From positions 1 through 5,421 of the forward strand of contig JABIME010000151.1 in the NCBI GenBank assembly GCA_018654125.1: 5,421 nt of DNA, read 5' to 3'. Positions within the stretch are counted from its first letter, which is position 1; every line of letters starts with the position of its first letter. The notes below the pieces were generated by a model that was not told the origin of the DNA, did not search any database, and saw nothing but the letters and a program-made list of their open reading frames with translations. Shown here piece after piece: positions 1 to 5,421 of the stretch. The translations under genes were made by a program, and so were the position numbers. Source of the stretch: Candidatus Cloacimonadota bacterium (GTDB taxonomy: Bacteria; Cloacimonadota; Cloacimonadia; Cloacimonadales; TCS61).

Positions 1-4
1 AGGA
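1..4 (+). promoter_or_regulatory. Ribosome binding site of the sigma factor gene
   Basis: AGGA lies 7 nt before the ATG at position 12, a normal Shine-Dalgarno spacing, and it supports that start. An earlier ATG at 5-7 is in another frame. The promoter must lie outside the window. Confidence 0.6.
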
Positions 5-11
5 ATGGAAT

Positions 12-872
12 ATGGCAGAAAATATTTTTAATGATAAAGCGTTACAAACATATCTCAACCAGATAGCAGAGATAGAACCTTTATCCAGAGAAAAAGAGCA
101 TGCATTGGCCATAAAGGCACAAAAGGGTAATCAGGCTGCTATAGAGAAACTTGTAACTTCCAACCTTAAATTTGTGGTTAAGATTGCTGCAAAATATCAA
201 AATAGAGGACTAACACTTTCTGAATTGATAAGTGAAGGAAACATGGGACTGATTAAAGCTATAGATAAGTTCGATCCGAAGCTACATAATAAGCTTATCT
301 CATATGCTGTTTGGTGGATCAGACAGAAGATCCTTTTTGCACTTGCAGAGAAAACTTCGGTTATAAGAATGCCGCTTGGAAAAGCAACTCAGGCCAATAA
401 AATAAAATATGCTAAAGATAAAGTATTCAGTGAAACCGGAAATAAAGCAACGATCGAAGAAATTGCGGAAATTACCGACCTAGATGAGAGTATAATAAAA
501 AAAGTAAGCGGTCAAACCAAGAATGCGCTCTCAATTGATAATGCCGATTTTTCTAGAAATAGTAGTAATGTAGCTCTTAGTGATTTGCTTACTGATAGAA
601 GTGGAATCGACCCAAAAACATTATACTATCGTGAGAAAGTAGAAGAAAGTATTGATAGATCTATAAACACTCTTGGCTCTCGAGAAGCATATATTGTGAA
701 ACAATATTTTGGTTTGGAAGGTGGAAGAACAAAGAATTTTGCACAGATCGGAGAAGAACTGGGTTTATCTAGAGAGCGGGTAAGACAGATTCAGAAAGCT
801 ACACTAAAAAAAATATTGGAAGATTCCTACAACGAAATTGATAATGATTTTGATAATCTGTTAAATAGCTAG
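12..872 (+). CDS. RNA polymerase sigma-70 family factor, RpoD/SigA type without region 1.1
   Basis: This 286-residue protein directs core RNA polymerase to promoters. It starts almost directly with region 1.2 (about residues 7-38), followed by region 2 (about 45-115, with EGNMGLIKAIDKFD and ISYAVWWIRQ), region 3 (about 117-195) and region 4 (about 210-270, with the helix-turn-helix FAQIGEELGLSRERVRQI for the -35 element). The acidic region 1.1 is absent, and the length is close to that of the short primary sigma of Bacteroidetes as I recall it. The segment SYAVWWIRQ-x-IL-x-AL also follows that sigma rather than the proteobacterial WWIRQAITR. Compared with E. coli sigma-70, the equivalents of Y425 and F427 are N93 and L95, and T440 is L108, while Y98, W101, W102 and Q105 are kept. 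It could be the primary sigma or a group 2 paralogue; the sequence alone does not settle this. It converges on the - strand operon with no spacer. Confidence 0.93.
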   Translation: MAENIFNDKALQTYLNQIAEIEPLSREKEHALAIKAQKGNQAAIEKLVTSNLKFVVKIAAKYQNRGLTLSELISEGNMGLIKAIDKFDPKLHNKLISYAVWWIRQKILFALAEKTSVIRMPLGKATQANKIKYAKDKVFSETGNKATIEEIAEITDLDESIIKKVSGQTKNALSIDNADFSRNSSNVALSDLLTDRSGIDPKTLYYREKVEESIDRSINTLGSREAYIVKQYFGLEGGRTKNFAQIGEELGLSRERVRQIQKATLKKILEDSYNEIDNDFDNLLNS

Positions 873-875
873 TTA
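870..875. other. Back-to-back stop codons of two convergent genes
   Basis: The TAG of the + strand sigma gene occupies 870-872, and the TAA of the - strand UDP-sugar pyrophosphorylase gene occupies 873-875 (read on the - strand). There is no intergenic base. I saw no GC-rich hairpin followed by a T-run nearby, only the 6-nt palindrome TAGCTA at 866-871. Intrinsic terminators, if any, must lie inside the opposing coding regions. Confidence 0.9.
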
Positions 876-2231
876 TATCTCTTCATCTTCTAAAGTAATA
901 TTTTCTAAGATCCTATCTTTTGTGATCTTCACGTCACCAACTATCTTAACATTATTTCTAAAATTAACATCAGCATTAATGATGAGACTTTTGCATTTTA
1001 TCATAGATGGAATTCCACCTCTAAATCTCGCTTCAAAATCATTGATATTTTTATAAAATTCTTCATTCAATTCAATATGCGGAACTTTTGCATATTCACT
1101 AACTAATTTTAATTTGAACTCTGCTGTGAGTTCATACGCATCACTTAAAATTGCCAGCATATCATTCGTCTTTTTCACCGGCGCAAATCTATTCCTACTA
1201 ACAACTATTGCTCGAGAATTCTTGAATACACTAATAGCTGCACCCATTGCTGATTCAACATGATAAACTTGTTCTCCATCAACTTCCTTTTTATTCAATA
1301 TCATTGTAAGAGGGAGCAAATATCTATTTTCGTAAAGCCTCTGCTTCAGCGCTTTCAAATTTACCCACAAATTATTTGTATTGAAGTATGAATATCTATT
1401 AATATCCTGAAAAAACTCGACTTCATTGTCTGGACATTGAGCAGTTTCCCTTAGCATAAGTTGTCCCTTTTTACTTTGTGCTAAATGCCCACCCTTTTTA
1501 TCCATTTCGGTTCGCTTGCAAACCTCCATCATAAAGGGTATTTTCCCCTCAGCAAAATAAGCTAATATCTTCTCATCTATCACTGCACCAAGATTATCAG
1601 AATTAGAAATAAATGCATATTCAAATCCATTTGAGATCAGATTATCTAAAACTCCGGAAATTGCAAGAGCAGTATATATCTCACCATGCCCTGGAGGATT
1701 CCAATTAAGGTTGTCGTTTGCGTTTTTTAATGGAGACAGGTCACTCAATTTTATCTTGGGGAATTTATTTTGTAAAAAGTCTAGTGGGATGTGGGGAATA
1801 GCTAAATCCTTATATTGTTCTAAGTAGGAAAGTGAATCTTTCTGGGTATTAAAACTGTGCATCAATATTAGTGGGATATCTTTGCTAGACTCCCTTCTCA
1901 GGTGAAGAATTTGTTGAGCAATAACATCTAAAAAATTATTTTCACCCTTAATTTTAAGAAGAGTTTTAGCTTTCTTAAGTCCCATACTGGTCCCAAGCCC
2001 ACCATTAAGTTTTATAACGACAAGTTTTTCTAATTGGGAATTTTCTGCAGGTTTTAGATCATGATAATTTGTAAGGTTTTTATTTGCTGGTGGTTCAATC
2101 TCAGATTCGGTGAGTTTACCAGTTGCACCCTCAAGAATTTTGTAGTATGAATTGGAAAATGATTGAATGATCAGGTCTTCTAAACCTTCATTTTTCATGA
2201 TCTGCACAAATTCATTTAAATGGCTTTTCAT
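873..2231 (-). CDS. UTP-glucose-1-phosphate uridylyltransferase, eukaryotic-type (UDPGP family)
   Basis: A cytoplasmic enzyme that makes UDP-glucose and pyrophosphate from UTP and glucose-1-phosphate. Using the ATG at 2231 it has 452 residues. Visible motifs are the nucleotide-binding loop KLNGGLGTSMG (about 74-84), NPPGHGEIY (about 178-186, the family's NPPGHGD/E signature), SNSDNLGA (about 209-216), GGHLA (about 247-251) and FNTNNLWVNL (about 283-292). The C-terminal stretch INADVNFRNNVKIVGDVKI looks like the left-handed beta-helix of eukaryotic UGP2. This family is unrelated in detail to the usual bacterial GalU. UDP-GlcNAc or another UDP-sugar cannot be excluded as product, but the motifs match UGP best. 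Start choice: a TTG at 2243 would add four residues, but GGAA (2238-2241) sits at the right distance only for the ATG at 2231, and the TTG overlaps it. It is the last gene of the operon, following the glycosyltransferase that could use its product. Confidence 0.88.
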   Translation of the reverse strand: MKSHLNEFVQIMKNEGLEDLIIQSFSNSYYKILEGATGKLTESEIEPPANKNLTNYHDLKPAENSQLEKLVVIKLNGGLGTSMGLKKAKTLLKIKGENNFLDVIAQQILHLRRESSKDIPLILMHSFNTQKDSLSYLEQYKDLAIPHIPLDFLQNKFPKIKLSDLSPLKNANDNLNWNPPGHGEIYTALAISGVLDNLISNGFEYAFISNSDNLGAVIDEKILAYFAEGKIPFMMEVCKRTEMDKKGGHLAQSKKGQLMLRETAQCPDNEVEFFQDINRYSYFNTNNLWVNLKALKQRLYENRYLLPLTMILNKKEVDGEQVYHVESAMGAAISVFKNSRAIVVSRNRFAPVKKTNDMLAILSDAYELTAEFKLKLVSEYAKVPHIELNEEFYKNINDFEARFRGGIPSMIKCKSLIINADVNFRNNVKIVGDVKITKDRILENITLEDEEI

Positions 2232-2237
2232 ATTAGT

Positions 2238-2241
2238 TTCC
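2238..2241 (-). promoter_or_regulatory. Ribosome binding site deciding the start of the UDP-sugar pyrophosphorylase
   Basis: On the - strand the sequence reads TTGGAAACTAATATG. The GGA lies 7 nt before the ATG at 2231, whereas no purine-rich site precedes the alternative TTG at 2243. Confidence 0.5.
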
Positions 2242-2249
2242 AAATTGAT

Positions 2250-3182
2250 CTAGAAATTTATTTTTTCAGCAATTGAGATATTGTTTTTCTTATTTCCTTC
2301 TCTATTACGATTTACAATCAACTCTCCCAAAAGTCCAATTGAAAAGAATTGCAGACCGATAATCATTAACAGAGTTGCCAAATATAAAAGCGGCCTGTTA
2401 TATAGTGGCTGCCCAAATCCCAGTTTCATTACAGATAGATAAAGTGCAATAACAAAACCAATTATCCCGAATCCAAACCCAACTCTTCCAAATAAATAGA
2501 GCGGACTATGAATATATGCGGTTACTAATTTTACTGTGAGCAGATCAAGGAATCCACGTAAATATCGCTCCGATCCATACTTGGTTTTTCCAAATTCTCT
2601 TTTGCGATGATGAACAGGAATTTCTGCTATTTCAAACCCTAATGAGCTTGCCAATGCCGGAATATAACGATGCATTTCACCATAAATATCTAACTCGTTT
2701 ATAACCTCTTTTCTGTAACCCTTAAATCCACAATTGTAGTCACGTAATTTTAAATTAAATGTGTTGGAAGTTACTTTGTTAAATAGTTTGGAGGGCCAAG
2801 TTTTAGAGATCGGATCACGACGCTTTACCTTCCAACCCGTAACCATATCATAACCTTCTTCTAATTTGTTAATAAACTCTGGTATCTCTTTCGGATCATC
2901 CTGAAGATCAGCATCCATTGTAAAAACAATATCTCCTTCAGCTGCATCAAATCCAACATTTAACCCTGCAGATTTTCCAAAATTTTTTCTTAATTTTATT
3001 AACTTCACATTATCATCTTCAGAAGCTATTATTTGTAAGATCGTATAACTGTCGTCTGTACTTCCATCATCAACAAAAATAATTTCATATTCGTACTTCG
3101 TTACATTCTCAATAATTTCAGAATACAATTGTTTCAGACTATCTTGTTCGTTAAAAACTGGTATCACAAAAGATAATTTCAT
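2250..3182 (-). CDS. Family 2 glycosyltransferase, dolichyl/polyprenyl-phosphate sugar synthase type (DPM/GtrB/ArnC-like)
   Basis: A 310-residue membrane-anchored GT-A enzyme that probably moves a sugar from a nucleotide-sugar to a polyprenyl phosphate on the cytoplasmic face of the membrane. The fold starts with SFVIPVFNEQDSL (4-16). It continues with the nucleotide-binding VDDGSTDDS (37-45), the metal-binding DADLQDDP (90-97), the acceptor-side YNCGFKGYRKEV (149-160) and the R-x-FGKTKYG motif (195-203) typical of this subgroup. Two hydrophobic helices follow, at about 229-252 and 264-290, and then a charged tail; this is the architecture of GtrB/YkcC-type enzymes. GAGG at 3191-3194 is 8 nt before the ATG. 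The gene lies 16 nt after the kinase gene and just before the pyrophosphorylase gene, so UDP-glucose is a plausible donor. Donor and acceptor cannot be read from the sequence; mannose, GlcNAc or undecaprenyl phosphate remain possible. Confidence 0.9.
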   Translation of the reverse strand: MKLSFVIPVFNEQDSLKQLYSEIIENVTKYEYEIIFVDDGSTDDSYTILQIIASEDDNVKLIKLRKNFGKSAGLNVGFDAAEGDIVFTMDADLQDDPKEIPEFINKLEEGYDMVTGWKVKRRDPISKTWPSKLFNKVTSNTFNLKLRDYNCGFKGYRKEVINELDIYGEMHRYIPALASSLGFEIAEIPVHHRKREFGKTKYGSERYLRGFLDLLTVKLVTAYIHSPLYLFGRVGFGFGIIGFVIALYLSVMKLGFGQPLYNRPLLYLATLLMIIGLQFFSIGLLGELIVNRNREGNKKNNISIAEKINF

Positions 3183-3190
3183 TCTCTCAT

Positions 3191-3194
3191 CCTC
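3191..3194 (-). promoter_or_regulatory. Ribosome binding site of the glycosyltransferase
   Basis: GAGG on the - strand, 8 nt before the ATG at 3182, in the 16-nt gap after the kinase stop codon. This gap allows independent initiation, unlike the overlapping junctions upstream. Confidence 0.55.
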
Positions 3195-3198
3195 TATT

Positions 3199-3789
3199 TT
3201 AAAAAAATATATTTATAAAGCTCATTGCCAATCCGGATGCTATCGGGATCTTTAAATTATCGTCAACTGGAATTCTGGAAAATTCTGCAATAGTTGCAAT
3301 AACAGCTCCTAGAAATGCAACAACCGGATTTAAAAAAAGAATCCCAAAAATAAAGCATCCTGTAAAACAAGCCAAGCTTCCTTCTAAACTTTTTGCAGTA
3401 TTTAATATTTTTCTTTTACCATATGGAATTCCAACAAGTGCCGCCAGTGTATCTCCAATTGCCAGAAAAGCAAGTGAGGCGACTGCAATCTCAGCAGGGA
3501 AAAAAGCAATACATAATAAAGCTGAGATCATCATATAAGTAGCTCCGGTAAAGTTATCTATTTCATGCTTGCGAAGAAGAATTCCAACCAAATTTAAGAA
3601 AACTCGTTTAGATGTTTTATGCTCAAGACGAACCACATCAATAATAAGTGCAAGAACCGTAAGTGGCACCAAAACAAGAAACATCAATTTCCTGTTATAA
3701 TGGAAAATGAAATAGTAAGAGAGGGGCAGTAATATCAAACTTATGTGAATCAATTTTCGATATAGCTCCTTCTTCTGATTTTGGGTCAT
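3199..3789 (-). CDS. CTP-dependent lipid-alcohol kinase of the Dgk1/dolichol kinase/phytol kinase family
   Basis: An integral membrane protein of 196 residues with about seven hydrophobic segments. In this family CTP (not ATP) phosphorylates a hydrophobic alcohol such as dolichol, phytol or diacylglycerol. The hallmarks appear in order: an N-terminal RKLIH (11-15), FTGATYM (80-86), GDTLAALVG (112-120) followed by YGK (123-125), KSLEGS (133-138), and E169 with DDNLKIP (176-182) near the C-terminus. It is shorter than the eukaryotic enzymes but contains the whole conserved core, so I do not regard it as truncated. Its ATG overlaps the reductase stop codon (ATGA), and no Shine-Dalgarno is seen, so its translation probably depends on the reductase. 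The substrate is unproven; beside a geranylgeranyl reductase a polyprenol or geranylgeraniol is more likely than diacylglycerol. The older annotation label phosphatidate cytidylyltransferase is possible for this superfamily but less fitting. Confidence 0.85.
   Translation of the reverse strand: MTQNQKKELYRKLIHISLILLPLSYYFIFHYNRKLMFLVLVPLTVLALIIDVVRLEHKTSKRVFLNLVGILLRKHEIDNFTGATYMMISALLCIAFFPAEIAVASLAFLAIGDTLAALVGIPYGKRKILNTAKSLEGSLACFTGCFIFGILFLNPVVAFLGAVIATIAEFSRIPVDDNLKIPIASGLAMSFINIFF
3786..3789 (-). other. ATGA overlap of reductase stop and kinase start
   Basis: The kinase ATG (3789-3787) and the reductase TGA (3788-3786) share two bases. The upstream stretch (AAAATAAAACTGAA) has no purine-rich Shine-Dalgarno at usable distance, so stop-restart by the same ribosome is the likely way of initiating. 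Confidence 0.85.
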
Positions 3790-4982
3790 TTCAGTTTTAT
3801 TTTACTCACTATAAAAGATTTTGCAACATCCAGCATCAATTTTGGATCACCTTTAACAGCTTCTGTGAATAAAGCCTTGATGCTAAATTTATCAGCTGGG
3901 ATCTTCTTACAAAAGCTTACTAAATTATCGAATCTATCATCTGTTAAAGTAAGAAACTTCTCTTTCATATTGTGCATAACTTTTTGAGTATTACCTAATG
4001 TTTTATCCCATTCTTTAGGATATTTTTTTAGGAATTTTGCATCGAATCTTCCTTTTTTTACAGCTTCTGCAGCAACCTTTCCAGCAATACTACCGGCTAT
4101 CATTCCCTGCACAACTCCACCACCGGTTATCGGATTCACTTGTCTGGCAGCATCCCCAACCAGCATAATATTATCCCTAACGATCTCTTTTAGTGTAGCT
4201 GCAGTTGGAACTCCACCATAAACTGTATATGTAATTGTTGCATTTGGAAACTTCTCTGCAACGAATTCATCTAAGTATTCTTTTGGTCCTTTTTCATGCG
4301 ATAGATGTCCGGCAATTCCAATTCCCACATTTGCCGTACTATCAGATTTTGGAAAGATCCATACATATCCACCAGGTGAGACTTCACTCCCAAAATAGAA
4401 TTCACAAGTATCTTTTTTAATATCAAGCCCTGCTAAAGTATATTGCACACAAGTATCTATATCTCTGAGAGCAACAGCGGTTTTAATTCCTGCCCATCTT
4501 CCCACACGGGATTCCGTTCCATCTGCTGCGATAACTATATCACATTTAACTTCCCGAGTTTCTCCCATATAACGATATTTCACACCTATAATTTTTTCGT
4601 TTTCTTTTATCAGGTCAAGTGCATCTGCTTTTGTAATTAATCTTACTCCATGTTTTGCAGCAAGCTCACAAAGTGCCGTATCAAATATCCTTCTTTCCAG
4701 AACATAGCCAACACCATTATTATGCATTAATGCACTCTCACCATTTGGAGAAGTGAGTTTTGCAATATCTATCTGTGATGCGATCCAACGTTTATCGATA
4801 TCAATAAATGGTGCAATGCCATTATGGGAAACACCCTCTGCACAACGTACTGGGATCCCGGGCTCACGGTCACGTTCCAACATAAGAACAGAAGCACCAT
4901 TCTCTGCCGCATATCTGGCTGCTACACTTCCTGCTGGTCCGGCTCCTATCACAACAACATCATATCTATCTTTTACCATCAT
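3786..4982 (-). CDS. Geranylgeranyl reductase family flavoprotein, archaeal (digeranylgeranylglycerophospholipid reductase) type
   Basis: An FAD-dependent enzyme that saturates isoprenoid double bonds; in archaea it reduces geranylgeranyl chains of ether lipids. The 398-residue protein has the FAD-binding fold with GAGPAG (13-18) and the acidic E36. It also has the RCAEG motif with C47, GYVLERRIFD (92-101), ADGTESRVGRWAG (153-165), and GDAARQVNPITGGG (276-289) contacting the flavin. The substrate-cavity signature YxWxFP-x8-GxG is intact (Y206, W208, F210, P211, G220, G222). RCAEG instead of the plant/cyanobacterial KPCGG and the VSPGGYVWIFPK stretch resemble methanogen enzymes as I remember them. 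Two ATGs are in tandem (4982 and 4979). GGAAGG at 4986-4991 is 3 nt from the first and 6 nt from the second, so the true start may be the second. It overlaps ferredoxin upstream and the kinase downstream. Rough hand counts in a few 60-base lines gave about 40% GC here against about 32% in the pyrophosphorylase. Confidence 0.92.
   Translation of the reverse strand: MMVKDRYDVVVIGAGPAGSVAARYAAENGASVLMLERDREPGIPVRCAEGVSHNGIAPFIDIDKRWIASQIDIAKLTSPNGESALMHNNGVGYVLERRIFDTALCELAAKHGVRLITKADALDLIKENEKIIGVKYRYMGETREVKCDIVIAADGTESRVGRWAGIKTAVALRDIDTCVQYTLAGLDIKKDTCEFYFGSEVSPGGYVWIFPKSDSTANVGIGIAGHLSHEKGPKEYLDEFVAEKFPNATITYTVYGGVPTAATLKEIVRDNIMLVGDAARQVNPITGGGVVQGMIAGSIAGKVAAEAVKKGRFDAKFLKKYPKEWDKTLGNTQKVMHNMKEKFLTLTDDRFDNLVSFCKKIPADKFSIKALFTEAVKGDPKLMLDVAKSFIVSKIKLK
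4979..4982 (-). other. ATGA overlap of ferredoxin stop and reductase start
   Basis: The ferredoxin TGA (4981-4979) overlaps the first reductase ATG (4982-4980), or abuts as TGATG with the second ATG (4979-4977). The Shine-Dalgarno GGAAGG lies inside the last ferredoxin codons. This points to coupled synthesis of the reductase and its likely electron donor. Confidence 0.85.
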
Positions 4983-5149
4983 TCACCTTCCACGATAGCT
5001 TTTGCAGGACATACCTTTAAACAATTCAGGCAGTTTGTGCATATCTCATTATCTATCTCAACTCTAAATTCTGTTACAGTAATTGCATCTACGGGACACA
5101 CCGCAACACAGGTTCCGCAAATATCACATAATTCATGTATAACTCTCAT
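4979..5149 (-). CDS. Small 2[4Fe-4S] ferredoxin, probable electron donor of the reductase
   Basis: This 56-residue protein carries two clusters of the bacterial/clostridial ferredoxin type. C8, C11, C14 and C18-Pro form the first CxxCxxCxxxCP motif; C37, C40, C43 and C47-Pro form the second. It has no extra domain or signal peptide, so it should be a soluble cytoplasmic one-electron carrier. GGAG at 5155-5158 is 5 nt before the ATG, and the stop codon overlaps the start of the geranylgeranyl reductase. In Methanosarcina a ferredoxin encoded beside the geranylgeranyl reductase is known to support full reduction of archaeal lipid chains. The same gene pairing here strongly suggests the same partnership, although no contact residues can be judged from sequence alone. 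At this length automated gene callers may skip it. Confidence 0.93.
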   Translation of the reverse strand: MRVIHELCDICGTCVAVCPVDAITVTEFRVEIDNEICTNCLNCLKVCPAKAIVEGE

Positions 5150-5154
5150 ATTAT

Positions 5155-5158
5155 CTCC
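5155..5158 (-). promoter_or_regulatory. Ribosome binding site of the ferredoxin
   Basis: GGAG on the - strand lies 5 nt before the ATG at 5149, inside the 11-nt gap after the upstream gene. The gap is too short for a promoter, so the ferredoxin is probably transcribed from upstream or from a promoter inside the recJ end. Confidence 0.6.
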
Positions 5159-5160
5159 GT

Positions 5161-5421
5161 TTATAACATATATATCTTTTCTCTGTAATCAATGGATTTA
5201 AAAGATGAATTCTTGAAAGTGAAAACAATATTATAGGGAACTTCCGGCTCCATCTTACTTTCCAATTTTTTAAATTGCATTCTTTGAACATCTCGCTGTG
5301 GAAGGTAATCGGTAAGTAGAAATTTTGGTTCGGGATTTCCCTGACCGAACGGCTGAAGAAGATTATAGTCCACTTGAATATATTCATTAAATTTATCAAG
5401 TTCTCTACTGCTTATTACTGC
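5161..5421 (-). CDS. recJ: Single-stranded-DNA-specific exonuclease RecJ, C-terminal end (partial)
   Basis: The reading frame is open to the right edge of the window and ends with TAA at 5161, giving the last 86 residues. The stretch LLQPFGQGNPEPKFLL matches the strongly conserved LxPFGxGNPEPxF motif at the start of the C-terminal OB-like domain of RecJ, a 5'-3' single-strand exonuclease of recombination and repair. The following VPYNIVFTFKNSSF fits the family's late beta strands. The catalytic DHH/DHHA1 domains would lie outside the window. A GTG at 5373 falls inside the conserved region and is not a real start. Only 11 nt separate it from the ferredoxin, so it appears to be the upstream member of the same transcript. 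The identification rests mainly on one motif. Confidence 0.78.
   Translation of the reverse strand, partial: AVISSRELDKFNEYIQVDYNLLQPFGQGNPEPKFLLTDYLPQRDVQRMQFKKLESKMEPEVPYNIVFTFKNSSFKSIDYREKIYML

Noticed and set aside
866..871. TAGCTA palindrome at the convergent junction as a terminator
   Set aside because: Six AT-rich bases with no loop and no T-run are not a terminator; it falls in the last codons of the sigma gene by chance.
2232..2243. TTG start adding four residues to the pyrophosphorylase
   Set aside because: The TTG overlaps the only Shine-Dalgarno-like GGAA, which is well spaced for the ATG at 2231.
3781..3987. + strand open frame of 68 codons opposite the reductase C-terminus
   Set aside because: It lies wholly antisense to a well-supported gene, shows no family motif and has no ribosome binding site worth noting.
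4235..4640. Two short + strand open frames (4235-4420 and 4443-4640)
   Set aside because: Both are antisense to the reductase and read as low-complexity, Ile/His/Phe/Ser-rich shadow translations.
4753..5201. Overlapping + strand open frames (4753-4998 and 4824-5201), the longer with 125 codons
   Set aside because: They run antisense to the reductase start and the ferredoxin, whose eight cysteines in two CxxCxxCxxxCP motifs fix the real coding strand and frame.
5151..5399. - strand open frame of 82 codons overlapping the recJ end
   Set aside because: It is a different frame from the one carrying the PFGQGNPEP RecJ motif, and its translation resembles no family.
1..5421. RNA genes, CRISPR repeats, insertion sequences or integration sites
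   Set aside because: Practically every base is accounted for by protein-coding genes; I saw no repeat array, transposase or tRNA-like cloverleaf on either strand.

Overview
The window is fully coding, with almost no intergenic DNA. It looks like an AT-rich bacterium, and the best guess is the FCB group, possibly Cloacimonadota or a relative. Three things point there: a short sigma-70 factor without region 1.1 whose region 2.3/2.4 reads like the Bacteroidetes primary sigma; a eukaryotic-type (UDPGP family) UTP-glucose-1-phosphate uridylyltransferase in place of GalU; and an archaeal-type geranylgeranyl reductase with its ferredoxin. Published work on FCB-group genomes has, as I recall it, reported archaeal-type isoprenoid lipid genes in that superphylum. 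The taxonomic call is an inference from memory of protein families, not from a search.

Layout. One gene lies on the + strand: the sigma factor (12-872), with a Shine-Dalgarno at the very first bases. Everything else is on the - strand and reads right to left as one tight gene string: the 3' end of recJ (cut by the right edge), a 56-residue 2[4Fe-4S] ferredoxin, the geranylgeranyl reductase, a CTP-dependent polyprenol/phytol/diacylglycerol kinase-type membrane protein, a family 2 glycosyltransferase with two C-terminal membrane helices, and the UDP-sugar pyrophosphorylase. Gaps are 11, -4, -4, 16 and 6-18 nt, so co-transcription is very likely, and two ATGA overlaps suggest translational coupling of ferredoxin, reductase and kinase. 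The last gene ends base-to-base against the stop codon of the sigma gene.

How the genes may work together. The reductase with ferredoxin as electron donor would saturate double bonds of a polyprenyl or geranylgeranyl chain. The kinase would phosphorylate a free isoprenoid alcohol. The glycosyltransferase resembles dolichyl-phosphate sugar synthases (DPM/GtrB/ArnC group), and the pyrophosphorylase would make UDP-glucose. Together they could make a (partly saturated) polyprenyl-phosphate-glucose, or feed an archaeal-type isoprenoid lipid and its glycosylation. Each family assignment rests on visible motifs; the joint pathway is a hypothesis and is the most interesting item here.
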